Below are positions 31,370-41,334 of a DNA stretch of 64,000 nucleotides, in pieces. The position numbers and the translations under genes were made by a program. The notes under the pieces are model-generated. The model was not told the DNA's origin. It saw only the letters and a program-made list of their open reading frames with translations, and did no database searches. The DNA is taken from assembly GCA_963575745.1 (NCBI GenBank), contig CAUYUJ010020153.1, positions 62,001-126,000 of the forward strand, given 5' to 3'. Origin of the DNA: Prorocentrum cordatum (Eukaryota > Sar > Dinophyceae > Prorocentrales > Prorocentraceae). Numbering within the stretch: position 1 is the stretch's first letter; the number at the start of each line of letters is the position of its first letter.

Positions 31370-31657
31370 GATCCGTCAGATCCCCCTGCAGGTGCCCCCG
31401 CTTGATACACATCTCGCAACATACATTGTAGAGAACTCGACCTCCTGGATGGGCGTCGGTCCGGGACACTTTAAACTGAAGGGGGTTTTGGAATAAGCCA
31501 ATCTTTCAACGATGATGCATCATTTTGAAATTCGTACAGGTGGTCGATGGAAGGATCACTGCTTGGATGCTTATGATCGTTGCCCCGCAGGTACATGGGT
31601 TTGACCCATGCATGTTCCACGCGGTTTTGTACCTGCACCTGTCGCTGGGCAGAATAC

Positions 31658-32419
31658 CTATAAGCTGGACGATATGAATCGAAAGCAAGTCGATGGAATT
31701 ATGCCGTTCCGGCCTGCCGACATTATAATATCATTTGCTGGGCGCCAAATAGCCATAGTATCCCGAAACAAATTCTTCAGACTCACCAAGATCAGTACCT
31801 CGAGGTCGACGCGCAGACCGGACTGGATTCTGCTGTCGCCCAGTAAATATGAGCAAGCACGAACAAACTGTCTGCCTTTTCTCTTGATGGTGTCGTCGGC
31901 ACGGCATGACAGCCCTATGCGAAGTATATTCGGGATGCTTTCCCACTGGGTACTATGTATAAAATAACAGGGTGCACCTGGAATAGTCAAATATGTGATC
32001 CTTATATACAGTGGCTCAGGGGATTTTATCCCAGGACTGCTGTGTCCATTACTAGGGCGCGTAAAATATGTCTCGTGCGTCTCAGTAGCGTACTTGTACT
32101 TCTTGATATGTAGCATGTTTTCCTGCATCCCAGTGTTGTCAACCATGCCGATCAAGTTCAGCACAGCCAATGCTTGGCATACCCAATGGCGGTTACTGAG
32201 ATACCAGCGCACAGTCTCCAGGTCATTGCGACGATAACGACCACACCTCTCAGGTGGCCCCCGGTCGAGCAGCTCTGAGAGCTCCACCCGCCCATCGAAT
32301 TCATCGAAAGACGGCGCTGCTCGCAGAAACCCATCAGAGAGATGGTTGTTGCGAAATGGTTTGTGACGAAGAGCAGTCGCAGGCCGTTCTGAGCTGCAGC
32401 GCTGCTCCTCATAGGTCAA
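31658..32419 (-). pseudogene. Tpt1/KptA-like RNA 2'-phosphotransferase domain in a retroelement
   Basis: About 250 residues that fit the Tpt1/KptA layout end to end. N-terminal lobe: ALRHKPFRNNHLSDGF then FDEFDGRVELSELL. Linker signature: FTRPSNGHSSPG (family RAxQGHS). ADP-ribosyltransferase box: YFIHSTQWESIPNILRIGL (family HGT...SIxxxGL). Then GRQFVRACSYLL, LRVDLEVLILVSLKNLF and NDIIMSAGRNGIIPSTCF, in the place of the family's final strands. Tpt1/KptA transfers ADP-ribose from NAD to an RNA 2'-phosphate. The Gly of HGT is Ser, so activity is doubtful. It is intact as an ORF and lies within block B between gag-like and RING regions. Confidence 0.7.
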
Positions 32420-32444
32420 CTTTGGACCAACAACTCCGTCTGCT

Positions 32445-33723
32445 TCAAGGGTCCCCTCTCAAGTCGGTCTTCCCGGACAAGTGCGCGGGCGCCGGGCGTC
32501 TACGCAAGATATACCGTGCAACCTGGCGCGCATGAGCGTCCTCACCGGCGATGACGGCGGTGTCCTGAATATCGCAGTCCACCACAAAGTATCGACCAGA
32601 CCCGTCATCGTACTTGGGGTGGTATGCTGGGTTAATCTTCATGCGCCTGGGAGTGCGTAAACGGCCCCAACGCTGTCGGCACACAGCGGGCACTTCCAAA
32701 CTAAGAGCAGGTTTCCCCGCAGAACTCGGAGCAGGTTGCCCCGCAGAACTCCGAGCAGGTTGCCCCGCAGTACTCTGAGCTGCTGCTGATGCTGCGGATG
32801 CACGAGCGCCTGCCGATGACGAGGCAGCGCCTGCTGTTCCCCTGGGCGTCCGAGGAGTCCTGGGCGGGGTACTGATGTCGAAGTCCAAGCGTTTCTTCTC
32901 ATTGATGTTGTAGTACTCGTATATCTTATCCTTGGGAGCTCCCCCTGATGCATTTGATGTAGTTTCCAATAATTTCTTATCGGTACCACGCCGCGATGAA
33001 GAAGCATCCCTTGATGATCCCTCCAGCGTTGGCGTTCGGCCAGCCCTGTGTGTCCGGCAAGGTGTAGGGCCGCGACGTGGCACAGGGCCCTTCGGACTAG
33101 GAGTGCTGGGGCCTTGATATGCAGCTGCTGCGGCGGCCGCTGCTGGTCCTCTGGATCGACGTCGATCAGCAGCTTGCCCCGCAGGTCGTTGTTGCTTGCT
33201 ATCTCCAAGGTTAGGATCAGCTGGGCTCTTCCTCTTCTTCTGTTCGGGCGGTGGTCTGAGCTGATCAGGTCCGAGTAACTTAGACGGACTCGACGACTCC
33301 GGGGACGGAGAAATATCAATCGGCGGATCTGTTTTCGGCTTGGGAGCTGCCGTAGCCGTTGCCCCTGCAGGTATCCATGGCCCGTATCGCACGGGCCCTC
33401 TGTCAGGGTTCAGGTCTAGACCATCAAGTTTTCTGAGTGCCACATTACCGATAGTGGCCTTTTTTCTGGATGGTCAATAGATATTTGGTAGAGCTAAGCC
33501 TCCGTTTTATTCTGGTCTTTACCCAGCCTACAGATCCAGCGCGGTAGACAACCAGTCTATTTGGAAAATGATCGATTTCTTCTGCAACGGGGTACCCAAG
33601 ATCGATAGGGGCGTCCGCGTCGTACGTGATGTCCGTGATGTCCGTGCCAGTGGTGAGGGCGTCGGAGAGGTCCGAGTCGTACCCTGCAGGAGCTGCTTCC
33701 GTGGGGTCTACCTCTTCGGCCAT
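32445..33723 (-). pseudogene. Ser/Pro/Ala-rich linker of block B
   Basis: Two ORFs (33723-33445 and 33443-32445) separated by one stop and a frame change. The first is acidic (DSDLSDALTTGTDITDITYD). The second is mostly low complexity with the three tandem AGQPA palindromes. It ends with folded-looking sequence leading into the KptA-like domain (GRYFVVDCDIQDTAVIAGED, ARQVARYILRRRP). No enzymatic domain seen. Between 33724 and 34017 I see no readable gene. Confidence 0.45.
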
Positions 33724-34017
33724 CGCTGCAACGTCAACTTCGCCAGCTTCTTGTTGGTCGCCTTCTTCTGATCTGGGCGAAGCAGGTTTCCCCGCGTTCC
33801 ACTCGCGATCGAATGCCTTCCAATGATGAAGAGGTGAAAGGTGTCACCATATCTTAATCGATTGGTATATTTTCGTCGGCTGTAGCTGGCTCGTAGTCTT
33901 TCTCCGTCAACTGCTCCTCCCATGGCGTTGCGTTATGATCGGCGCAGTAAGCCCGACCATCACCATGAGACCAAGCCCACGGTGCCCTCTTAAAGTTCGG
34001 GTTTCTTGATGGGCGTC

Positions 34018-34572
34018 TCATGGGGCAGCCAAGCCCGTGGTCGGCATATTCGGGGCATGTGCATACAACGCCTCTGTAAAGCTTTCCTCGACTATGGCCC
34101 TCCTGAGGTCGCGCTTGATGAGTTTTTCGTGTGTTTTGACAGGTCCTGTCCTTGTTGAGCGAATGATCTTGGCCTCTTGATTTCGTTTAACCTTGCGAAG
34201 GGAATGCCGGTGACGAATCTGGTGCTCACTCCAACCCTGGTCCAACCAGTATTGCATCGTATCTGGGGGCATGTACTGACGAGCCAATCCAGCCTCCGAG
34301 TAGCCAACAAGGCGCTGCATTTCGTCTTCTGGATATTCTTCCTGACGTTGATCCCCCCGAGGCGGGCGCCCCCGCAGGCGCCCCCTCCTCGGGGGGGTAT
34401 CAGGCCCATTGGCCTGCCATGGAGGGGTCCTTGGCTTTCCCGCATCAGGGGGGCGAGGGCGACGAAGGCCGCTAGAGCGAGCGCCGCTGGAGCGCGCGCG
34501 CACGGATGGGTGAGCGACTGGGGGTCCGACCGCGACGTACCAGACAGGCGTCGTCTTCCCATTATTCGTCAT
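34018..34572 (-). pseudogene. short basic ORF of block B
   Basis: 184 codons. The start is Arg/Pro-rich. A folded part follows (ARQYMPPDTMQYWLDQGWSE, HRHSLRKVKRNQEAKIIRST). No family recognised. It is in the same orientation as neighbouring block B segments and flanked by gaps with stops. Confidence 0.35.
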
Positions 34573-34688
34573 CGTCGTCGGCGCGATACTTGCGTCTCCA
34601 GAACTGGCGGCTCGCCGATCGCTCCTGGCGGCTCATGGAGCGGTCCGAAGATACAAATGTCTAGTGAAATCGTTCATTGTGGCCAAGC

Positions 34689-35300
34689 TCATATTGAATG
34701 CGCCCAGACAGATCGCCACCTTCTCGCGGGTTCCCCCGCAAAAAGATCATCATCACTCAATTCCAGGTCTGTCGGTTTTCCCATAGACCGAATATAAAGC
34801 ACCAGCTGTATTTCCTCTCCTGTTGCAGGAACAGCGGCTTCTGAATCCGCGGGTGCCCCCGCCATTTCGTCATCTCCTTCGGCGGGCATGTGGGAGTTCC
34901 CGACCAACTCAACATCTGCAGGTTGCCCCGCGATGGGTATGCCCAGCCAGTCTGCCAGATCAATGCCATTGTGGCCAGTGAACACCTCCGCGAACAGCTC
35001 GTCGGCGCACTTCTCGAGGGACATAATGGCACTCAAATATCTGGCAGCCATGAAGTTAACAGCTGCAACTGAGCAATCGGCAGGGTCGGCCACAAGTGAC
35101 TCCCAGTCAACATAATGTATACCCGAATCAGTTTGGGCCAGATGTATCGACGGACCTCTGCCTCTCCCATCGCCCTGAGGGCATTCGCGGCGAAAGTGCT
35201 TTGTGCTATGGCATATGTCGCACTCCATAGTTTTGCCAGTGGCATCCTTCGGGTTTCCCCTACGTCCATTACATTTTCACGATGTATGCCTACGATGCCT
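34689..35300 (-). pseudogene. block B CCHC zinc knuckle and downstream region
   Basis: The zinc knuckle MECDICHSTKHFRRECPQGD has the exact spacing C-x2-C-x4-H-x4-C of retroviral-type nucleocapsids, preceded by basic linker. Downstream, the sequence is acidic and globular (AVNFMAARYLSAIMSLEKCA, GIDLADWLGIPIAGQPADVE) and carries three family B palindromes. It follows the Gag core in coding order, as expected for a nucleocapsid. The frame breaks on both sides. Confidence 0.7.
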
Positions 35301-35485
35301 GCCTGCACCCAAGAATATATCTTCATATTGTGGCCCGGTAAGGGATGCTAGGAATGCTGATATGCCTCTGCCATGCAATCGTCGGCGCATACCTTTTCCC
35401 TTACCTCGACCCTTGCCCTTTCCCTTGCGTGCTCGGCGGGCGATGCGCCGTACCTGCGGCTATGTTTCTGGTATCCTAAGAAGAA

Positions 35486-36108
35486 CTATTGCGCTGGTTG
35501 CTCTTCCGTGAGGTATGTAGGCTTACCAGAGTAGTCATGGGCTGTGGCCTCGTCGTGCGAAGAAGCATTAGTGTCTGTGCCGGAGCCGAAGTCGGACTCG
35601 GCAGGTTGCCCCGCTGTAGGGGATGCCGCTTCGGGCGGCCCCCGAAACCTGGCCCGGGAGTCTTGCGACCCCGAGGCCGATCCACCATTCTGAGCCAGTA
35701 GTGTAGTGGTCTCAGCTGGTTGTGGATCGTCATTCCGGACGTTATTAGCAGGTTGCCCTGCGTTTGCCTCAACGTGGAAGGTCTCGGTTCGGTGACCGCG
35801 ACTGAAAATACCACCAAGATTGCCAAGGGGTTCTCTCAGCAATGCGTGCACATGACCTCATGCGTTCGAGTAGGGCGTCAAATTGTTGCTGGTCTCTCGG
35901 CATGCGGTGGTTTAGTGGCTGCAGGAGTTGCTGTGCGCGCGATGTCCCCGCCCCAAGAGCTCTAAATAAAATAACTGGTAAGGTTTGGAAGTTGGTGATG
36001 TTTAAGCCTGCCGTTTCAGCTTCATAGCGGGCTATTTCGAAGCGTGCCAACGCCTGGTCGATTCGTTCTCCCGCGCGAACTCGGAAGCCAACGAGAGCTG
36101 TGCCGGAG
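35486..36108 (-). pseudogene. block B Gag, middle part, after the LINE insertion
   Basis: Reads on from the target duplication: SGTALVGFRVRAGERIDQA, LARFEIARYEAETAGLNITN, RALGAGTSRAQQLLQPLNHR. This is the helical capsid pattern of copia-like Gag proteins. A 1-nt change near 35860 moves the frame to HVHALLREPLGNLGGIF, followed by an Ala/Gly/Pro linker with two palindromes, ending at 35486. The N-terminal part of the same Gag lies at 41335-42175 on the other side of LINE-1. Confidence 0.65.
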
Positions 36109-36127
36109 TTGAGTCGGCGCTCCTCTT
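36109..36127. repeat. 19-bp target site duplication, LINE-1 3' side
   Basis: TTGAGTCGGCGCTCCTCTT here matches 41316-41334 with one mismatch. Both copies encode the same Gag residues (E-E-R-x-L-N) on the minus strand. Confidence 0.88.
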
Positions 36128-36172
36128 ATTCTATTGTTTTTATTTTTTGGGGGGGGCACTTCCCACCCTTTG

Positions 36173-37048
36173 TTAGTTGTTTATCTGTGGCAGCTTAGAC
36201 CAAACCACCCTGCAGGCACGATGTCTCCGTGCTTGCATTCGGAGACGAGCTTCAAATTGCTGGGGCGGTGAGCCAGGCAAGTTATGTCGGACTGAGGAGT
36301 GCATACTGAGAAATGCATCACACAGCATGGAGCTTAAAAGACACTGACCAGGGTCCATCCCACGAAAAAGGAGGAAGGGGAGAAGCCAGGGCGAACCCTC
36401 AGGCGACCCAGACGACATCGGAGCCCAAGGACCCATCCACTGAGAGAATAATTGCTGGAGCCTAGGACATACCAAGTAGTGAACCGCATCATCAAGGCCA
36501 CGGGGATGGGGCGATGAGGCAGGACATCCAAGAATACAACCTCTGGGAGCGGCATGAAAACGTGCACTCGTACAAACACATCTGGACAGCATCCGAATAT
36601 TGGCCAGCGGCAAATACATACTAGACCTCTTAGCCAAGGACTTAGCCAGGCAGCAAACATAAGTAATGTGCTCAATGGAGACCACAGGGATCCAGGCACA
36701 CGCACGACGAAGGAGAGCTTCCTGAGGGGGGGCGGCGGGTTGGTGGTAGCGGCTCAGCGCCTTCATATATTGCTTCTGGATATCTTTACGCTCATATTGA
36801 AAACAGAGGCCGCGCGATTGAATCGCATCTTGAACCTCGAAAAGGTTCGCGAGGAAACTGTTCGCGAACCAGCCCCGCCTCTGCCGATGCGGGCACCAGT
36901 CATCATCAAGAAAGATGCGTGATACAAAATCTCGAATTCGAGGAAGCTCATCGCACCGCGCAATGTATCTGGCCCGCGACGCATCAGCTATCAAAGAGAG
37001 CCGCGGGAACTCCACTGGAAGGCCGAGCGCGCGCAAGTTAGTGCACAT
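36173..37048 (-). pseudogene. LINE-1 ORF2 C-terminal region with Cys/His motif
   Basis: 291 codons in one frame ending 45 bp from the element end. The C-terminal half contains GCILGCPASSPHPRGLDDAV then HYLVCPRLQQLF, a C-x3-C ... H-x4-C arrangement like the Cys/His motif found after the RT in many LINEs, thought to bind nucleic acid. The preceding stretch (RDFVSRIFLDDDWCPHRQRR) is the usual helical connector. Confidence 0.7.
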
Positions 37049-37150
37049 ATCGTACGAGATGGCGTTGTTCGGGCCGGCGGTGAGGAGACAAACGCAAGAC
37101 TGACAAACTTGATCCAGAGCAGGAGTAAGACAGTGAAGCTGGAGAACAAA

Positions 37151-38469
37151 CTACACTAAAGAGACACATAACGTTTTGAATAACATGATAGATTGAGCCA
37201 GCCCAAGACCAAGGTCACGGATTTCACGGGTACGCTTTTTCAATTTGACCGCCGTCTCCAGAAGGGCAACTTCTTCGGCCCCAAACCCGATCCAGACCCC
37301 GAGGTACTTCAGCCGCCCGGTGATTTCCATAGCGTCAAACGGGTGCCTGAGGTCATCCAGGAAATCCTGAAGGGGTTCGCGAAGACGGTCATATACGATG
37401 ACGATCTGGCACTTCGGAAAGTTTAGTGCCAGTCCTATCGCACAATCCAGAAGCCCCAAGCACTCAAAGAGCGGCCCACGGCCATCAAATAGACAGCGCA
37501 ATCCAAAACAGAAATCATCAGCATAGGCGAGCGCGATGGTTAAGTGCATGGGTAGCCTCGAATGTAACCATGCCAGAACAGGTTCGACGGCTAAAATAAA
37601 TAGGAGCATCGAGCTCGGGTCTCCTTGTCGAACCCCACGCTCAATGGGGAACTCTCCAAAGGTCCTCCCGAAAAGGTAAAGAGCAGCGGAGTTATCCCTA
37701 TAGAGGGCCCGAAAGAAACATATATATATATATATATATATATACCAGAGGGACGCCCATGGAGCGCAGAACCTGCAGCACCCAGGAGACCTTGATGGAG
37801 GGGGCGGCGGAAGCGAAGTCGGTCAGGACCAGCCCACTCGTGTACCTATCACGAAGGTGGTGTTCAAGCAAGAAAGCTTCAGCCTCCATCACATACGCCA
37901 GCATATCTCTACCACGGAAGCACTTCTGAGGAGACTGGAGCAAACAATGTCTAGCTACGTTGCGGGCAAGAAGCACCGCCATCGATGTCGAGAACAACTT
38001 CGCATCAGTATTTGTCATGCTGAAGGGGGCGCGTGCATGCAGGTTCCCGAAGTGCCCCTTCCCCCACCTCCTGGTCCGAGATCTTTTTAAGAAGAAACAC
38101 CATCAAACACCGTTTCATATCGTTTGGGATACCAGCATGCGGGTCCCGAAACAGAGCTCGGTAGCATTCGTAAAGCACCTCGCCAGCAGCACGCCCCCCC
38201 CCCCCCCAGGCCGAGTAAGGTATTCCATCCCCCCCAGGCATGCTATCCCTCCCCCCCTCAATCATCATGCACCAATCGTACTCATTCATCATCCACTCGT
38301 GCTCAATCATGTAATTCACATCTACCTCCTCAGGCACATCAGGCAACTTCTGGACAAACTGCAACAACTCGGGCCAGAGGGACTCATCGTCCGCAGTGCC
38401 CGCAAACACAGAACTTCCAATGGTCCTGATGGGCTTGAGCAGCCTCCTCTTCGGTGCGGCGAGAAACAC
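37151..38469 (-). pseudogene. LINE-1 reverse transcriptase, broken
   Basis: Three frames together give the RT motifs in order: DSMPGGDGIPYSAW near 38220, MKRCLMVFLLKK, QKCFRGRDMLAYVMEAEAF, motif A LVLTDFASAAPSIKVSWVL near 37810, motif B IERGVRQGDPSSM near 37630, motif C ALAYADDFCFGL near 37520, then LALNFPKCQIVIV and LKYLGVWIGFG. The (AT)n tract at 37720-37744 expands between motifs A and B, adding Tyr-Ile repeats. The catalytic YADD is intact but the reading frame is not continuous. Confidence 0.85.
37720..37744. repeat. (TA)12 microsatellite
   Basis: A pure TA tract inside the RT of LINE-1, read as YIYIYIY on the minus strand. It probably expanded after insertion. Confidence 0.9.
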
Positions 38470-40002
38470 CTGTGGGTGAAAGGGTCCCCTGGAGCCACGT
38501 CCGTCTCTTCATCTTCCGCCAGAGTTCCTTCCGACCAGCCAGCTTCCGCCGAGCATTCTCCTCGCCCTCAGCCGGGCCGACCCCAGGGGGGCGGGGCGCC
38601 GCAGAACTATCCGTGGATGACGGGTTGACTTCCCTGTCCTGATTAAGCTCGTTCTCGGCCTCATCCAGAAGAATGTTGTGAAGACCCTGAACGCGAAGAC
38701 AAAGAGGCCCGCTCCGCGCGTCACGGAGGCCGGCAGGAAAGTGCTGGGCAGGCGCAGGGCAAGCAGCAATCGCAGCATTGAGAAGCAAGCTGTCACCCGA
38801 CCGCCATGCGCGCAATGCCTGCATGGCACGATAGCGTTTAGCCTCTGTCGTATCAGCAGCCTTCAGATTGACAATTCTTTTAACTTCCTCGGCAACCTCG
38901 AACATCAACGATTTCGTTTCCGCCAGACGGCCCCGCGGGTCAGCGTCGGGAAGGGCGCGAATCGCGCCATCCAGAAGTTCACGAAATAGAGGGTGTCGGG
39001 TGATCCAGGGAGCCAGACGTTTCGGGGAATCTCGAGGTCGGAAGGTGCTGATCGAGACAACTATCGGGACGTGGTCGGACACCATATCCACCTTCAAGGG
39101 CCCCAGCACCTCACTCACGATGGCGAGGTCCGCAACGAGGGCAGACGGAAGCGTGCTGCACGCACGATCCAGCCGAGCAGTATGAGTAGTAACACCATCC
39201 CTGACCTCCCTCCTCGTATCCTCACATTGGTAGAATTCAATACAAGAGCCGCAGAGACGATGGAAAAGAGCAGCATGGTTATCATCGCCTGGCGACCAGC
39301 CGCTTCCGTCGGCTCGGAGTCGCCCATCAGATGAGAGAGCGAAATTCCATGGCCCCCAACGAGAATCGTGAAACACTCCGCCGGGTTGGGTAACGCCCGC
39401 AAAATCAAACGAAGCGCATTGGAATAGATAATAGAAAGCTCATTAGTGTTAGGCATGTGCGCGTTGATGATACACATATTCCCAAGTCACCCAGAGAGGG
39501 GGGTGCAGAGGATCCGACCTTCAATGATAGGAGTGTGGGTAACAGTGGAGAAGAGCTTGGCAAAACCAGGCTGGATACACGTGATGACCCCTCCCGACGC
39601 CGTAGAGTTGGGGGGCAGAGAATGACCAATCTCAAAACACCGAAGCTCTCGCCGAAGCTCATTTATATCCGCAATCTGTCCATGAGTTTCCTGGGCGCAA
39701 AAGACCGCGAGCTGCCTCGCGAGCTTCAGAAACCGAGCAACGCGAGGGGCTGCTTTCGCACTTCTACTTCGAACAGCGGCAAGAGGAGCGGCAGTGTTCC
39801 AATACCCAATCTTAATCTGAGAGGGGGGGAAGAATGGACGGGCCCTGAAATCAGTGGGAGACGCAGGCATTAAGTGACTAGAGCCGTACAAGGGCATGGC
39901 ACCCTGGCTCGCAGCGCTCGGACACACTTTTGAAGGTGTCACCAGGGCCGCGTCCACAGCCTGAGGCCAGCCTCCTTCTGCTCTAAAAGGGCTGCGAGGC
40001 AT
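38384..40002 (-). pseudogene. LINE-1 APE-type endonuclease, broken
   Basis: ATG 40002 overlaps the end of ORF1 by 20 bp. Motifs in order: IKIGYWNTAAP (Asn), FCAQETHGQIADI (Glu), SGGVITCIQPGF, then a TGA at 39487-39489, MCIINAHMPNT, CFTILVGGHGIS where the usual GDFN is GGHG, a frame change near 39300, TARLDRACSTLP, and DMVSDHVPIVVSI (Asp and His of the SDH box). The rest leads to the RT. The endonuclease nicks the target for reverse transcription. Loss of the GDFN Asp and Asn would disable it. Confidence 0.8.
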
Positions 40003-41036
40003 TCAAATGGTCAATCCCCTCCTGCAGGCGCGGGGGAAGAGGGGCAACCATGGGGCTAAATTCTGCGAGCTGGTCGGGTGGAAACGCGATGCCGACTTTC
40101 GGCGGCTCAGAGTCAGCATTCACAAGTTCAAGGTGGCACAATTGAACTGGGTCTTCTGCTGACCGAAGAACGCACACATCTCCTCCGAGTCCGTTAGACC
40201 CCATATCTTTGCCAATGTCCTTCATTGCACTAGCAAGGGCACCGCGAACTTTACCCATAGCCAAGAAGAGTAGACGTGTTCCTGGGGCCATGTCGCGCTT
40301 GACTCGCAACATGATATGCTGCTGCGGGTAGACGGGGTCGGGGAAGGGAACCGTGCCGTGCGTACTCATCATGTTCATGAAGTCCGACGCTTTCGTCGAG
40401 TCCTTGAAATCCAAGATTATCTTCTTCGTCATATCGTAGGTGCGAACAGTAGGACGTTCACGACTAGGTGGGGTACCTGCCGCCACGACCAAGTCCGCAG
40501 CACGCCTCAGGGAAGCTTGCATCATTTTACGAGGGAAGCCAACAATGATGACACGATGGGCACGCTCGAGCACTTCAGGTTTTGCCTCATGCACCATGCT
40601 GGAGATCTCACTCCGACGCTGGGTACTGGCTCTTGTGGTCGGTTTGCTTTGTAGCTCGGTAGTGGCTTCCTCAATCTTCTCCAACTTGAGCTCCACCGCC
40701 ACGGAGACCGCCTCCTTGATGGAAGCAGCACTAGCAACCTCGATGTTCGAGATGCGGGTGTTGAGCAGGTGAACGTTCTTGTCCGTGGTCGAGATAGCTT
40801 GCTGGAGCGATTGGACCTCCTGATTGAAGTTCTGCTCCAAGGTCTGGATGCGAATGTTTGATATCCTTGATACTGCCGGTAAGCTGCTTCATCCACGATG
40901 GCGGGCTGTCAGGCGCCGCCTCACGCTCAGTGGAGTTACTGCTGTGGCTTCGGCGGCTCCGCGTAGAATCACGACTGTCAGGGCTCATCGAAAACCGTTC
41001 AGGAGAGCGTGCAGGACTAGAGCTGACTAACTGCAT
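39983..41036 (-). pseudogene. LINE-1 ORF1 protein, one frameshift
   Basis: The first part is Ser/Arg-rich (SRDSTRSRRSHSSNSTEREA). A frame change near 40850 joins SPPSWMKQLTGSI to LEQNFNQEVQSLQQAISTTD, a coiled coil of about 60 residues. Then comes a folded domain resembling an RNA-recognition fold (HRVIIVGFPRKMMQASLRRA, KKIILDFKDSTKASDFMNMM, RLLFLAMGKVRGALASAM). ORF1 proteins coat LINE RNA. The stop (TAG 39983) overlaps the ORF2 ATG. Confidence 0.7.
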
Positions 41037-41293
41037 CGCTTATCTCGGCACCCGCCTAGACTGCGAACGAGACGCCGATTTGCTGACTCGCCTGACACCG
41101 CGGACCGCATTTTCTGCGGGAGGCATCGGGCTGACTGGCGTTATCCGACCGTTGTGAGAGTGGCCGAAAAAGGACCTGCGAGGCACTGAAGCTCACGCAG
41201 GAGTCGAACGTGCAAAAAGTGAGGCCTGACCTCAGGGGGCTCGAGCCTCCCTGTCGCCTGCAGCAAGGTTCTTACCCCAGGGAAGGTTAGAGC

Positions 41294-41315
41294 CTTGAGC
41301 CAAAATGGCTACGGA
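41294..41315 (-). other. dinoflagellate spliced leader at the LINE-1 5' terminus
   Basis: On the minus strand 41315-41294 reads T, then CCGTAGCC...GGCTCAAG, the complete 22-nt DinoSL consensus (DCCGTAGCCATTTTGGCTCAA+G). It abuts the target duplication (41316-41334) with no intervening base and is followed by LINE leader sequence. The inserted RNA was therefore very probably trans-spliced before reverse transcription. Confidence 0.92.
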
Positions 41316-41334
41316 TTGAGTTGGCGCTCCTCTT
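41316..41334. repeat. 19-bp target site duplication, LINE-1 5' side
   Basis: TTGAGTTGGCGCTCCTCTT; one mismatch from 36109-36127. Confidence 0.88.

Larger units (their letters stand above)
29041..35761. repeat. family B dispersed 14-nt mini-palindromes (GCRGG-N4-CCYGC)
   Basis: At least 16 copies: 29041, 29800, 29902, 30403, 30430, 31065, 31239, 32707, 32731, 32755, 33169, 33782, 34726, 34849, 34918, 35601, 35748 (starts). The stem varies in a paired way: GCAGG with CCTGC, GCGGG with CCCGC. The 4-nt loop is TTGC, TGTC, TGCC, TTCC or TTGT. Nearly every copy is read in the same phase on the minus strand as Ala-Gly-x-Pro-Ala. Three copies at 32707-32768 form a tandem with 24-bp spacing. Confidence 0.8.
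36128..41315 (-). mobile_element. LINE-1: APE-type LINE capped by the spliced leader
   Basis: 5188 bp between 19-bp target duplications, inserted into block B gag. In coding order: 22-nt DinoSL at the very 5' end, about 260 bp of leader, ORF1 (coiled coil plus RNA-binding-like region), ORF2 with APE endonuclease, reverse transcriptase and a C-terminal Cys/His motif, and an A-rich 3' end (AAAAAATAAAAACAATAG at 36128-36150). ORF2 overlaps the end of ORF1. Several frame changes, a TGA and an (AT)n tract make it inactive. Exact ends are fixed by the duplication. Confidence 0.9.

Noticed and set aside
29041-35761. CRISPR-like array of short repeats
   Set aside because: Spacing is irregular, repeats are 14 nt within coding sequence, and the DNA is eukaryotic.
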